Assembly (NCBI GenBank): GCA_046566145.1
Contig: JBKHXF010000015.1
Location: 83,910-147,909 of the forward strand
DNA length: 64,000 bases
Reading direction: 5' to 3'
DNA from: JBKHXF01 sp046566145
GTDB taxonomy: Bacteria > Actinomycetota > Nitriliruptoria > Nitriliruptorales > Nitriliruptoraceae
The notes below the pieces were generated by a model. The model did not search any database and had not been told where the DNA came from. It was given only the letters and a program-made list of their open reading frames with translations. Each line of letters opens with the position of its first letter. Within the stretch, counting starts at the first letter, position 1. Of this stretch, positions 34,875 through 44,202 are shown piece by piece. Both the position numbers and the translations under genes were made by a program.

Positions 34875-34885
34875 GTACTAAGTAC
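34875..34885. promoter_or_regulatory. TetR-type operator GTACTAAGTAC, site 1
   Basis: Arms GTACT / AGTAC around a single base. It lies in the divergent gap, 34 bases from the oxidoreductase start, and has a twin exactly 30 bases away. Confidence 0.8.
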
Positions 34886-34904
34886 GATGCCCGGCAGCGT
34901 AACC

Positions 34905-34915
34905 GTACTTAGTAC
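34905..34915. promoter_or_regulatory. TetR-type operator GTACTTAGTAC, site 2
   Basis: Same arms as site 1 with T at the centre, 30 bases from the TetR-family start. The pair suggests cooperative autoregulation of both divergent genes by the TetR protein. Confidence 0.8.
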
Positions 34916-34944
34916 AGTCGTCCACCCCGGAGGAGGAACAGCTC

Positions 34945-35616
34945 GTGGCACGCTCGCGGACCACGCTCACGCGCGACGCCGTCGTCGCGGCCGCCGTCGA
35001 GGTCGCGGACCGTGACGGGGCCGACGCGGTGACCGTCCGGCGGGTCGCGGAGGCGCTTGGTTCGAGCCCGATGGCGCTCTACCACCACGTCGACGGCAAG
35101 GACGCCCTGCTCGACGCGATGGTCGACGCCGTCCACGCGGAGCTCGCCACACCCCGCGTCGACCTGCCGTGGATCGACGCGCTCGCCGAGCGGTGTCGGG
35201 ACCTGCACCGGGTGCTGCTCCGCCACCCGTGGGCCGTGCCGCTCCTCGACAACCGCACCTCGCCCGGTCCGGCGACCCTCGGACACCTCGACGCGCTCCT
35301 CGGCGTCCTCTACGCCGCGGGCCTGTCGGCGCCCGTGATCGCGCACGCGGTCGCCCTCCTGGACGCGTTCGTGTTCGGGTTCGTCGTGCAGGAGACCTCG
35401 CTGCCCGGCACCGACGCCGAGGGCCTCGAGGACGTCGTCGCGTCCGCGCTCGGCCCGACCGCCGACACCCACCCCCACCCCCACCCCCACCCCCACATGG
35501 TGCGCTTCGCGGCCGAGCACGTGCTGCGACCCGACTACCGGTTCGACGCGTCGTTCGAGGTCGGGCTCGCGCTGCTGCTCGACGGGCTGCGGGAGCTCGC
35601 CGCCGGCGCGGGGTAG
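34945..35616 (+). CDS. TetR-family transcriptional regulator with His-Pro tract
   Basis: A 223-residue repressor. The helix-turn-helix is at about 28-55 (TVRRVAEALGSSPMALYHHV), followed by a TetR_C-type ligand domain with LLRHPWAVPLLDNR. A tract of five His alternating with Pro (residues 176-184, bases 35470-35496) stands in a loop near the C-terminus; it could bind a metal or only be a slippage-prone repeat. GTG at 34945 has GGAGGAGG eight bases upstream. It likely represses itself and the divergent oxidoreductase through the two GTACTWAGTAC sites. Confidence 0.9.
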   Translation: MARSRTTLTRDAVVAAAVEVADRDGADAVTVRRVAEALGSSPMALYHHVDGKDALLDAMVDAVHAELATPRVDLPWIDALAERCRDLHRVLLRHPWAVPLLDNRTSPGPATLGHLDALLGVLYAAGLSAPVIAHAVALLDAFVFGFVVQETSLPGTDAEGLEDVVASALGPTADTHPHPHPHPHMVRFAAEHVLRPDYRFDASFEVGLALLLDGLRELAAGAG

Positions 35617-35653
35617 GCGGCCACCGAGACGAGCCTGGCGGGAAGCGCGCGAG

Positions 35654-36220
35654 TCAGTCGGTGGGGCCGACCCGGTGTACGCGGAGCCAGGCCGTCGAGC
35701 CGTCCGACCGGCGCGGGTCGTCCGTCAGCCCAGTGCCGTCGTGCACCGTCCGGGCGTCGAGCGAGGCGACGAGCCGGTCGGCGACGGCCTCCAGCGCCGA
35801 GCCGAGCGTGTCTCGGTCGGCCGCCGGCGCGAACAGCGAGCGGCGCACGAACGGGTCGGCACGCAGCTCGACCCAGCCGTCCCGCCAGTCGACCTGCAGG
35901 TCGACGCAGGCGTCTCCGTCGGCGAGGTCGTCGCCGGCGTCGAGGTCGGCGAGCCAAGGGTGCTTCGCGAGCACCTCGGCCGGGTCGCCGCAGAAGACCG
36001 CGTGGGTCGCGCCGAGCTGCACCTCGCCGTACCCGCAGCGCTCCGCCACCGGACCGATCCAGCGGCCGAGCTCGTACGCGAACCGGTCGTGGTCGGCGTC
36101 CTGTGAGGTGCGCCGCTCGCGCCGGGCGCGCAGCCCCGAGGCACGGTCGATCCGGTGCACGACGGCGTCGACCGCCCGCAGCAGCCGTCCCGGTCCGCGT
36201 CCCCCGCCGATGTCGATCAC
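35654..36220 (-). CDS. Uncharacterised protein (188 aa)
   Basis: No family recognised. The protein starts VIDIGGGRGPGRLLRAVDAV, has a helical section RFAYELGRWIGPVAERCGYG and a mixed C-terminal half with many acidic residues and Trp (WADVQVDWRDGWVELRADP-like region near 115-130). A GTG at 36220 is the likely start, without a clear ribosome-binding sequence; open frame further upstream overlaps the divergent DUF1905 gene and looks like shadow. It is convergent with the TetR gene. Confidence 0.6.
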   Translation of the reverse strand: MIDIGGGRGPGRLLRAVDAVVHRIDRASGLRARRERRTSQDADHDRFAYELGRWIGPVAERCGYGEVQLGATHAVFCGDPAEVLAKHPWLADLDAGDDLADGDACVDLQVDWRDGWVELRADPFVRRSLFAPAADRDTLGSALEAVADRLVASLDARTVHDGTGLTDDPRRSDGSTAWLRVHRVGPTD

Positions 36221-36280
36221 GTCGGGGAGTGTCGCACGCCGGGCCTCGGCCGGCACACGGCTCCGACTACCGTCGGGTCC

Positions 36281-36574
36281 ATGCACACGTTCACCGCGCC
36301 GCTGTGGTTGTGGGAGGCCACCGAGTCGGCCTGGCACTTCGTCACGCTCCCGCCCGCGGTCTCCGACGAGATCGACGCGATGACCGCCGGGACCCAGCGC
36401 GGGTTCGGGTCCGTCCGCGTCCGGGTCACCGTCGAGGGGCTGACGTGGTCGACGTCGGTGTTCCCCGACAAGCAGCGGGAGGCGTTCGTCCTCCCGGTCA
36501 AGAAGCAGGTCCGCGTCCACGCCGGCGTCGAGGCCGGCGACGAGCTGACCGTGTCGCTCGAGGTCCTGGACTGA
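36281..36574 (+). CDS. DUF1905-domain protein
   Basis: A 97-residue single-domain protein of the DUF1905 family, with the typical beta pattern FTAPLWLWEATESAWHFVTLP, GSVRVRVTVEGLTWSTSVFP and FVLPVKKQVR. DUF1905 proteins are small beta-barrels of unknown function, often joined to a YdeI/OmpD-like domain elsewhere. ATG at 36281; the divergent gene starts only 60 bases away. Confidence 0.85.
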   Translation: MHTFTAPLWLWEATESAWHFVTLPPAVSDEIDAMTAGTQRGFGSVRVRVTVEGLTWSTSVFPDKQREAFVLPVKKQVRVHAGVEAGDELTVSLEVLD

Positions 36575-36679
36575 TCCGTTCCGCGCGGGGGCAGGAGACG
36601 GAGCCGCCAGCGTGGAACCACCCGCACAGGTGTGCGGACCGAGGCGGGTCGGTGCACGCGCCGTCCAGGGAGCCCCCAC

Positions 36680-39070
36680 ATGTCCGTCCGCCGGCGTGTC
36701 GTCGCGATGCTGCTCGCGGCGGTCACCGTCCTTCCGACGACCGCGCTGTCGCCCGTTCCGATGGCCGCCGGCGCCGGCGGCGGGGACGGTCCGTCGGCGT
36801 ACGCGGACCCGTTCATCGGGTCGACGCCGCCCGGCTTCACCAATCCGGGTCCCTCTCGACCGCACGGCATGGCGTCGCCCGGCCCCGACACCGAGGGCCC
36901 CCTGGCCTACGGCGGGTACTACCTGCACAACCGGGTCATCACGGGCTTCTCGCAGACGCACATGAGCGCCGGCGTCTACCAGGGCGGGCTCTTCCCCGTG
37001 CTGCCGCTCACCGGACCGGTCGAGACGCTGGACCCGGCGCGCAACGGGTACCCCCAGCCCGTGCCCGCCTACAGCCAACCGTTCGACCCGGCCTCGCAGG
37101 TGGCCTCCCCCGGGTACTACGCGGTCACCCTGTCGCGCGGTGCCATCCGCGCAGAGCTCACGGTCACCGACCGGGTCGCACTCCACCGGTACCGGTTCGC
37201 GCCGGGCCTCGAGGACGCGAGGGTGGTGGTCGACCCCGCCCGCTCTCTCAAGGGGTACCGGCCATCCTCGGCCACGCGACTCGATGCACGGACGCTGCTG
37301 CTCCGGACCGACCAGAACGGGCCCGACCACACCGTCTGGGGAGCGCTGCGGTTCTCGGAGGATCCGATCGCGTTGACGACGGCGTCGGGCGAGCCCGTGC
37401 CGGTGGGCGCGACCGTGGACCGACCCACGCTGGTGGCGGACTTCCCGCCCGGCTCGGTGCTCGAGGTCCGCGTCGGGCTCTCGTTCACCGACGGACCGGG
37501 GGCGTTGGCCAACCTCGAGACCGAGGCCCCCCAGGACCTCGCGTTCGATCGTGTGGTGGACGAGAGCCGGCAGGTGTGGGACGCCGTCCTGCGGCAGGTC
37601 GAGGTCACGTCGTCGCTGGACGCCAGTGGGCTCACCCCACCCACGCCGAGGGGCGATGTGGACAAGGTGCGCCTCTACACGGCGCTGTACCACGCCCGGC
37701 TGTTCCCGAGCCTCCACTCCGACGTGGACGGGCGGTACCGCGGGCTCGACGACCTCGTCCGGCGCGACCCGCGTCGGCCGCGGTACTCCCAGTTCTCCCT
37801 CTGGGACAGCTACCGCGGGCAGAACGAGCTGCTGGCCGTGCTCGACCCTGAGCGCTACGAGGACATGATGCGCTCGCTGCTGGAGGCCTCCGAGCAGCAG
37901 GGAACCCTCCCGCGCTGGCAGCTCGGTCCGCGGGACCCGGGCTACATGTCCGGGGACCCGGCGTTCCAGTTCCTCGTCACCGGAGCCTGCCGGGGTGTCG
38001 GCACCACGGAGGTCTCCGAGGACGCGCTCGAGGCGATCCTCACGACGCGCGCGCGACGGCCCGCCTCACTCGACACGCTCGGCTGGCTCCCGACACCCCA
38101 GCCCGCGAACCCCAGCGAGCTGGTCGACGGTGGGGGACGCGACGCCGGCACCACGCTGGAGTTCGGCGTCGCGGACGCCGCGGCCGCGATGCTCGCGCAC
38201 CGCCTCGGGCACACCCAGCTCGCTGACGAGCTGGTCGCGGCCTCGCTGCGGTTCCGGAACCTGCAGGACCCCGACAGCGGGTGGATCCGGCCACGGGACG
38301 CGACCGGACGGTTCGCCGGCAACGGCTGGGCGCCGGAGTTCGGGTACGGGTTCCAGGAGGGCACGAGCTGGCAGTACTCGTGGTTGGCCATGCACGACCT
38401 CGCCGGCCTCGTGGAGGGCATGGGGGGCGACGAGGTCGTGCAGGAGCGGCTGGACAGCTTCTTCGCCCTGCCCGCCACCGCCGTGAACGGGGCAGCGTGG
38501 GCCAACGTCCAGAACAAGCAGACGCTGTTCGGCATCTTCTACGCCGGGAACCAGTTCGCCCCGGGCAACGAGCACGACCTGCACGCCCCGTACACGTACA
38601 ACGCCGTCGGCGCGCCCTGGAAGACGCAGGCTGCCGTCCGAACCGCGACCAGCGTCTACTCCGCCACCGCGGACGGGCTGCCCGGCAACGACGACCTCGG
38701 GGCGCTCTCCGGCTGGCTGGTCTGGAGCCTCCTGGGCCTCCACCCGGCGATCCCCGGCGCGCCCGTGTACGTCGTCGGTTCGCCCACGTTCCCGTCCGCC
38801 GTGCTGCACACGCCCACGGGTGACCTGGTCATCGAGGCGCCGGGGGCGAGCGAGGCCGCGAAGTACGTCACCGCGCCACGGCTCGGCGAGGCACCGCTGA
38901 CGCAGACGTGGTTGACCGAGACGGCGTGGCGCGACGCGGGGACCTTCCACGTGTCGATGTCCGCCGCCCCCGACACCGCGTGGGGCGTCGCCCCCGACGC
39001 GCGACCGCCCACCGTGTCGGACGGCCTCGAGCCGTTCGGCTGCCATCTCCGAGAAGCCAGAGGAACGTGA
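36680..39070 (+). CDS. Secreted GH92 alpha-mannosidase
   Basis: A 796-residue exported glycoside hydrolase family 92 enzyme; family members are Ca-dependent exo-alpha-mannosidases, mostly alpha-1,2. The signal peptide is RRRVVAMLLAAVTVLPTTAL. Domain 1 begins ADPFIGSTPPG; catalytic-domain marks are FSLWDSYRGQNE, NDDLGALSGWLVWSLLG and GSPTFPSAVLHTPTGDLVIE, ending with the family's YV...L...W pattern. ATG at 36680 with AGGGAG upstream. One base separates its stop from the next secreted hydrolase, so they form one operon, probably for using external mannan-type glycans or glycoproteins. Confidence 0.92.
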   Translation: MSVRRRVVAMLLAAVTVLPTTALSPVPMAAGAGGGDGPSAYADPFIGSTPPGFTNPGPSRPHGMASPGPDTEGPLAYGGYYLHNRVITGFSQTHMSAGVYQGGLFPVLPLTGPVETLDPARNGYPQPVPAYSQPFDPASQVASPGYYAVTLSRGAIRAELTVTDRVALHRYRFAPGLEDARVVVDPARSLKGYRPSSATRLDARTLLLRTDQNGPDHTVWGALRFSEDPIALTTASGEPVPVGATVDRPTLVADFPPGSVLEVRVGLSFTDGPGALANLETEAPQDLAFDRVVDESRQVWDAVLRQVEVTSSLDASGLTPPTPRGDVDKVRLYTALYHARLFPSLHSDVDGRYRGLDDLVRRDPRRPRYSQFSLWDSYRGQNELLAVLDPERYEDMMRSLLEASEQQGTLPRWQLGPRDPGYMSGDPAFQFLVTGACRGVGTTEVSEDALEAILTTRARRPASLDTLGWLPTPQPANPSELVDGGGRDAGTTLEFGVADAAAAMLAHRLGHTQLADELVAASLRFRNLQDPDSGWIRPRDATGRFAGNGWAPEFGYGFQEGTSWQYSWLAMHDLAGLVEGMGGDEVVQERLDSFFALPATAVNGAAWANVQNKQTLFGIFYAGNQFAPGNEHDLHAPYTYNAVGAPWKTQAAVRTATSVYSATADGLPGNDDLGALSGWLVWSLLGLHPAIPGAPVYVVGSPTFPSAVLHTPTGDLVIEAPGASEAAKYVTAPRLGEAPLTQTWLTETAWRDAGTFHVSMSAAPDTAWGVAPDARPPTVSDGLEPFGCHLREARGT

Positions 39071-39071
39071 C

Positions 39072-41219
39072 ATGCGCCAGCGGTACCACCTGACCGGGCT
39101 GCTCGCCCTCGTCGTGTCGACCACGCTGGCCTCCGCGCCGGTGCCGACCACCGGGGCGGCGGGGCCGGTCGAGGACCTCGTCTCGCCCGGCGCGTGCGAC
39201 CCGGTGGACCCCTCCCACTGCCTGTTCCCGTTCCCGTCCGACTTCCACACCGTCGCCGACGCCGCGATGCGCACGGGCCTGCGGGTCGACATCGACCTGC
39301 TCGCAATGCCCCGCAACAACGCGGGCAAGCCGGCCGACCCGGCCGAGTGGAACCGCAACGACGGCTGGAGCCCGGGAACCCCGATCCTGACGCTCGTCCC
39401 GGGGCTCGACCTCGACCGCAGCTGGGGCGTGCATGACCTGCCGGCGGACCAGCGACCCCACCTGGTCGACCCGGCCCGGTACCTCGCGCCCGACGCGCCG
39501 ATCGTGCTGCTCGACACCGAGACGGGCGAGCGGCACCCGTTCGTCAGCGAACTCGACATGCACCGGGACGCGACCGCGGGCCAGCGCGTGCTGCAGGTCC
39601 GTCCGCTCGTGAACCTCGCCGAGGGACGCCGCTACGTCGTCGCGCTGCGGAACCTGCTCGACGCCACCGGTGCCCCCATCGCGCCGGCGGCCGCCTTCGT
39701 GGCACAGCGCGACGGGGACGCGGACGAACGGTACGAGCGCATCTTCTCCGACCTCGAGGCCGCCGGCGTCGACCGTTCCGAGCTGTACCTGGCGTGGGAC
39801 TTCACCGTCGCGTCCGAGCTCGGCATCGCCGGACGTGCCCTCTCGATCCGGGACCGGGCCTTCGCCGGGCTCGGTGACCTCGACCTGGCCGATCGGATCA
39901 TCCAGGGCGACGTCCCTGTCTGGCAGGTCCGTTCCGTGGAGGAGCGGCCCCAGGCGGACACCCTCCGGCGGGTGCACCTGACCGTCGACGTCCCGAACTT
40001 CCTGTTCGGCAACGTGACCGTGACGCGCCCGGACCACGGTGGCGACGACGTGCCGCAGGTCCGAGGCCCCGTCGGTGGCCGGTTCCGCTACGCGCCGGAG
40101 GACCGTCGCTCCGAGCACCCGCTGCGCAACGCCGACGAGCCGACCGTGTCGGTCCCCTTCACCTGTGACGTCCCGGCGACCGCGACCGCCGAGGACCCGG
40201 CCGTCGTGAGCTACTACGGCCACGGCCTGGTCGGCTCGCGGACCCAGTACCAGGGCAGCTCGGGGACCGTGCTGCGCGGTATGAACGTGCTGTACTGCTC
40301 GATGGAGTGGGTCGGGCTGTCCGTCGGCGACCTGCCGTCGATCGCGATGACGCTGACCGACATCGGGAACTTCCCGGTCCAGGCGGACCGCGGCGTGCAG
40401 GGCATGCTCAACCAGCTGTTCATGGGCCGCGTGCTCGCCCACCCGGACGGCCCGGTCACCCACCCCGCCTTCCGTGACGGCGCCGGCGCTGCGCTGTTCG
40501 ACCCCGACACGCTCGTGTACGACGGCAACTCGCAGGGCGGCATCATGGGCGGGGCACTCACGGCGCTGTCCCCGGACTTCGAGCTCGCTGTCCTCGGGGC
40601 GACCGGCATGAACTACTCGACGCTGCTGCAGCGGTCGGTCGACTGGGAGGGGCTGTACGGCGAGCCGTTCTACGCCGCCTACGCGGACACGCTCGACCGT
40701 CAGGTCTCCATCGGGCTGATCCAGCAGCTGTGGGACCGGTTCGAGGCGAACGGCTACGCCCACCACACGACCGACGACCCGTACCCGAACACCCCGACCC
40801 ACCGCGTGCTGCTCCACAGCGCCTGGTCGGACCACCAGGTCACGACGCTCGCGGCCGAAGTGCAGGCCCGCACCTACGGGGCGGCCGCGCTGACGACCGC
40901 CCTCCGCCCCGGACGGCACTACGCCGCCGACCCGTTCTTCGGCCTCGCGACGTGGGGACCGGACGGCGACGGCGTGGTGCCGCCCCTGGCCGGCTCGGCC
41001 CTCGTCTTCTTCGATTCCGGCAACCCCAACCCGCCGCTGTCGAACACCCCGTCGGAGGAGGGGTCCGATCCCCACAGCCATCCGCGGACGGACCTGCTCT
41101 CCGGTAGGCAGCGGCTCCACTTCCTCACCACGGGCGAGGTCATCGACGTGCACGAGGGCCGGCCCTACTACACGGCCCGGTGCGCGTTCCCGGACCCGGA
41201 GCACCCCGCCTGCGGCTGA
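39072..41219 (+). CDS. Secreted alpha/beta hydrolase (715 aa)
   Basis: An exported 715-residue protein with a signal peptide (LLALVVSTTLASAPVP). The N-terminal 250 residues contain CLFPFPSDFHTVAD and a beta-rich region; the hydrolase core carries the nucleophile elbow GNSQGG near residue 480 and His candidates LLHSAWSDHQV and further on. Four Cys near the ends of the mature protein may form disulfides. Similar large proteins with a FPFPSD N-terminal motif occur in actinobacteria and proteobacteria without known substrate. It directly follows the GH92 gene and is probably co-transcribed. Confidence 0.78.
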   Translation: MRQRYHLTGLLALVVSTTLASAPVPTTGAAGPVEDLVSPGACDPVDPSHCLFPFPSDFHTVADAAMRTGLRVDIDLLAMPRNNAGKPADPAEWNRNDGWSPGTPILTLVPGLDLDRSWGVHDLPADQRPHLVDPARYLAPDAPIVLLDTETGERHPFVSELDMHRDATAGQRVLQVRPLVNLAEGRRYVVALRNLLDATGAPIAPAAAFVAQRDGDADERYERIFSDLEAAGVDRSELYLAWDFTVASELGIAGRALSIRDRAFAGLGDLDLADRIIQGDVPVWQVRSVEERPQADTLRRVHLTVDVPNFLFGNVTVTRPDHGGDDVPQVRGPVGGRFRYAPEDRRSEHPLRNADEPTVSVPFTCDVPATATAEDPAVVSYYGHGLVGSRTQYQGSSGTVLRGMNVLYCSMEWVGLSVGDLPSIAMTLTDIGNFPVQADRGVQGMLNQLFMGRVLAHPDGPVTHPAFRDGAGAALFDPDTLVYDGNSQGGIMGGALTALSPDFELAVLGATGMNYSTLLQRSVDWEGLYGEPFYAAYADTLDRQVSIGLIQQLWDRFEANGYAHHTTDDPYPNTPTHRVLLHSAWSDHQVTTLAAEVQARTYGAAALTTALRPGRHYAADPFFGLATWGPDGDGVVPPLAGSALVFFDSGNPNPPLSNTPSEEGSDPHSHPRTDLLSGRQRLHFLTTGEVIDVHEGRPYYTARCAFPDPEHPACG

Positions 41220-41243
41220 CGCGGCGACGGGTCGGGCGACGGG

Positions 41244-41663
41244 TCAGGCGCCGGCGGCGCGACGGTCCCGGACCGCGGTGCCGAGACGCCAGCCGGTCCA
41301 GCCGGCGAGTGCGGCCACGGCGAGGAGTGCCACGACCAGGGCCACGGACAGGCCCGGTCGTGCGCCGCTGACGGCGCCACGCGCCGGCACGGCGGCTCGT
41401 GCCCGCAGGCCGGGGTCACGGGCCTGCTCGAGCAGGGTGTCGAGCAGGTCGTCCGGCGGCGCCACCTCCCGCAACGGCTCGACCGCGGCCCGGCCGATCC
41501 GTCCCAGCTCGTCGGAGACGTGGCGCTGGTGCTCCTCGGCCGCGGCGCACCGCTCGCAGCGGTGCAGGTGTCGGGCGACCCGCCGGCGTGCGCGCCGGCC
41601 CAGTTCGCCTGCGACGTGCAGGGGCAGCAACACCTCGACGTCCTCGCAGCGTGCTCGCCTCAC
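41244..41663 (-). CDS. Zinc-finger anti-sigma factor
   Basis: A 139-residue membrane anti-sigma factor. The N-terminal zinc-binding anti-sigma domain has the HxxxCxxC motif in ARHLHRCERCAAAE, and one transmembrane helix, LSVALVVALLAVAALAGWTG, lies near the C-terminus, so the DNA-free sensor part outside is very short. GTG at 41663 overlaps the stop of the sigma gene (GTGA), the standard layout for an ECF sigma and its inhibitor. Small extracytoplasmic part suggests that another membrane protein provides the signal. Confidence 0.88.
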   Translation of the reverse strand: MRRARCEDVEVLLPLHVAGELGRRARRRVARHLHRCERCAAAEEHQRHVSDELGRIGRAAVEPLREVAPPDDLLDTLLEQARDPGLRARAAVPARGAVSGARPGLSVALVVALLAVAALAGWTGWRLGTAVRDRRAAGA

Positions 41664-42232
41664 GATGCCACCGCCTCTCGGAGCCGTGCGTGCGCCCGGT
41701 GCAGCCGGACCTTCGCCGCGGACTCGCTGATGCCGAGCGCCTTCGCCGTCTGCCTGGTCGACAGTCCCTTCACGTCCCGGAGCATGATGACCTCGCGGTC
41801 GTCCGCGGACAACGTCGCCATCGCGGCCGCGACCGCCGCCGTCCGCTGCTGCACCTCGACCTCGCGCGCCACGGTGCGCTCGACGTCCTCCTCGGCGGTC
41901 ACGTCCCGCCGCGCGCCCGGCACGGCGAACGGTTCCGCGCCGGCGGCCGTACCACGCGCCCGTGCGTCCGCCCGCCGGCGCAGCGCGGTCAGGCAGACGT
42001 TGACGGTGACCCGGTGCAGCCACGTCCCGAACGCGGCCTCGCCGCGGAACCCGAGCACGGAGCGGGTCACCCGCAGGAACACCTCCTGCGTCGCGTCGGC
42101 CGCGTCGACGGGGTCGCCGAGCAGCGACAGGCAGTGGCGATGCACCCCGGCGTAGGTGGCCTCGATGAGCGCCTCCATCGCGCCGGGCGTGCCGCGCTGG
42201 ACCGCGCGGACCAGCTCCGGGTCGACGTCCAT
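41660..42232 (-). CDS. ECF RNA polymerase sigma factor
   Basis: A 190-residue sigma-70 family protein of the ECF group. Region 2 is ALIEATYAGVHRHCLSLLGDPVDAADATQEVFLRV, with the DATQEVF core; region 4 is LSADDREVIMLRDVKGLSTRQTAKALGISESAAKVRLHRAHARLR. ATG at 42232 was chosen; upstream frame is non-conserved. The coupled anti-sigma gene follows. A small membrane gene diverges 120 bases away and may be a target. Confidence 0.93.
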   Translation of the reverse strand: MDVDPELVRAVQRGTPGAMEALIEATYAGVHRHCLSLLGDPVDAADATQEVFLRVTRSVLGFRGEAAFGTWLHRVTVNVCLTALRRRADARARGTAAGAEPFAVPGARRDVTAEEDVERTVAREVEVQQRTAAVAAAMATLSADDREVIMLRDVKGLSTRQTAKALGISESAAKVRLHRAHARLREAVAS

Positions 42233-42351
42233 GCCCACAGTGTGGCGTGCGGGGGGCGCTCGATGGCGGTAACCCCGACGGGCTGGCCCGGTCCAACACC
42301 ACGGACGGCGCGGCACCCCGCCGCAGCCCGAGCCCCGTGAGGAGGCCCTCC

Positions 42352-42681
42352 ATGTACGCCTTCACCATCTTCATCGCGCTGACCCTGGCCCTGGCGGTCG
42401 TGCACCAGACCCTCGACGAGGTGCTCCCCGTCCGGACCCCGGCCGCGCTGACCCGCACCGTCACGGTCGCCATCGCCGCCCTGTTCGCCTGGGGCATCGA
42501 CTACTCGGTGTTCGCCGCCTTCGGGCAGCCGCTGCGCACCGACTGGCTGCACCCGGTCATGACGGGCGTCGCCCTGGTCGGCACCGGCGAGTTCGTCCGC
42601 TCGATCGTCGCGGCGCTGGCGCACCGCGCCGGCGAGCCCTCGGTCGAGGTCGCCCCGCGCCCCTCGGTCCGAGCCGCCTGA
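42352..42681 (+). CDS. Small integral membrane protein (109 aa)
   Basis: A 109-residue protein with three hydrophobic helices (YAFTIFIALTLALAVV, VTVAIAALFAWGIDYSVFAA, LHPVMTGVALVGTGEFVRSI) and a polar tail. ATG at 42352 with GGAGG upstream. Position divergent from the ECF sigma/anti-sigma pair suggests membership of its regulon. No family name is certain. Confidence 0.7.
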   Translation: MYAFTIFIALTLALAVVHQTLDEVLPVRTPAALTRTVTVAIAALFAWGIDYSVFAAFGQPLRTDWLHPVMTGVALVGTGEFVRSIVAALAHRAGEPSVEVAPRPSVRAA

Positions 42682-42703
42682 CCGTCCCGCAACCGCAGCA
42701 CCG

Positions 42704-42737
42704 CACCGGCCCCGTCGCACCCGCGGCGGGGCCGGTG
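42704..42737. terminator. Bidirectional terminator hairpin
   Basis: A perfect 11-bp stem CACCGGCCCCG / CGGGGCCGGTG with a 12-base loop lies between the convergent membrane protein and histidine kinase genes, 22 and 11 bases from their stops. Confidence 0.75.
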
Positions 42738-42748
42738 GCGTGCACCCG

Positions 42749-44065
42749 TCACGCGGCGTCGGGGCCGCGCCGGTCCTTGGCCGGAAGGTCGGCGAACTCG
42801 ACGTGGAAGACCGCGCCGCCCCCCTCCCGCTCCTCGCACCACGCGCTGCCGCCGTGGAGCAACGCGAGCCCCGAGACGAGCGCGAGCCCGCTGCCGAGGC
42901 CGGGCTGGTGCGGGCGCCGGAGCACCCCGTGGTGGAACGGCTCGAAGATGCGCTCGCGCAGCTCGGGGGGGACGCCGGGGCCGTCGTCGGCGACCGAGAT
43001 GCGCAGACCGACCTCGGTGCTCCGCGCGCTGATCCACACCTGCCGGTCCTCGGACGTGTGCACCCCGGCGTTGTCGAGCAGGTGCTCGAGCGTTCGACCC
43101 ACGACCTGGGGGTCGACCACGATCCGCTCGTCGAGGTCGACGTCGAGGTGGACGCGGCGCGGGCCGAGCGCCGTCACGCCCGCGACACACGAGCGGATGA
43201 GCGCACCCACGTCCACCGGGGCCCGACGGATCTCCTCGGACTGGTCGCGGAGCCGTTGGAGGTCGAGCAGGTGTTCCAGCATCCGGGAGAGACGCTGGGC
43301 GCTCTGGTGCAACGAGGCGAGGATGTGGTCCTGCTGCTCCTCGGGCAGCTCGCGACGGCGTTCGAAGAGGGTCGCGCTGAGCCCGAGCACCACCGTCATG
43401 GGGGTACGCAACTCGTGGGAGACGGCGTCGAGGAACGACGCCTTCAGCCGGTCCAGGTCGCGGAGGCGTTCGGTGACCTCGCGCTCGCGGCGCACCGCCT
43501 CGGCGAGCTGTCGTTGCTGGTCCCGCAGCGAGTCGAGCACCTGCCGGCGGGCGATCGCGGCCCCCAGCATCCGCGCGGCGGTGCGCAGCATCGAGACCTC
43601 GGCCTCGTCGAACGGCCGATCGGGACCGACGAGGTCGAACCCGACGAAGCCCCACCAGCGCCCCTCGACGTGGATCGGCACGACCGCGAGGGCGGTGATG
43701 TCCTGGTCGAGCAGGATCTGCTGCTCGCTCTCCGGGAACGTCAGCACGGAGCCGTCGATGGTGCCGCCGGCGGAGAGGACCCGCTCCCAGCGCTCCATCC
43801 CGGCGTCGGCGAGCGGGAGGTCCTGCAGGTCGTCGTTGTCGATCTGGGGCGGGACCCCGGGCCGGGACCACTCGTTGGTCTGGCTCGCCAGGACCTGCTC
43901 GTCGACGTCCCGCACGGCGAACACGTAGCAGCGGTCGACGCCGGCCGCATCGCCCAGGGTGGCGAGGACGGCGTCGAGCCGCTGCGACCACGGGTCGGCG
44001 CCGAGGAGGACCTCGCCGGCGTGGGCCACGGCGGCCAGGACGGCCTCGCCCCGGTCACGTGACAC
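42749..44065 (-). CDS. GAF-domain sensor histidine kinase
   Basis: A 438-residue soluble kinase with no membrane helix. A GAF domain covers about 25-170 (CYVFAVRD, LAVVPIHVEGRWWGFVGFD); a coiled coil of about 180-212 leads to the phosphoacceptor DAVSHELRTP with H217; the ATPase has N-box LLDNAGVH, G1 DDGPGVPPE and G2 GLGSGLALV. It probably senses a small ligand or redox state in the cytoplasm. GTG at 44065. No response regulator is adjacent, so it is an orphan. Confidence 0.92.
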   Translation of the reverse strand: MSRDRGEAVLAAVAHAGEVLLGADPWSQRLDAVLATLGDAAGVDRCYVFAVRDVDEQVLASQTNEWSRPGVPPQIDNDDLQDLPLADAGMERWERVLSAGGTIDGSVLTFPESEQQILLDQDITALAVVPIHVEGRWWGFVGFDLVGPDRPFDEAEVSMLRTAARMLGAAIARRQVLDSLRDQQRQLAEAVRREREVTERLRDLDRLKASFLDAVSHELRTPMTVVLGLSATLFERRRELPEEQQDHILASLHQSAQRLSRMLEHLLDLQRLRDQSEEIRRAPVDVGALIRSCVAGVTALGPRRVHLDVDLDERIVVDPQVVGRTLEHLLDNAGVHTSEDRQVWISARSTEVGLRISVADDGPGVPPELRERIFEPFHHGVLRRPHQPGLGSGLALVSGLALLHGGSAWCEEREGGGAVFHVEFADLPAKDRRGPDAA

Positions 44066-44202
44066 CGCCGCCCCTTCCGCGTCCGCCGAGCCAGGTCTCC
44101 CTCGGATGGCACCACCATACGGGTCCGAGCACTGGGCCGGTGCCCGTACGATCCCGGACCGTCCGGGTGCGGCCCCCCGGTGTGCCGATCGAGGAGGATG
44201 GT

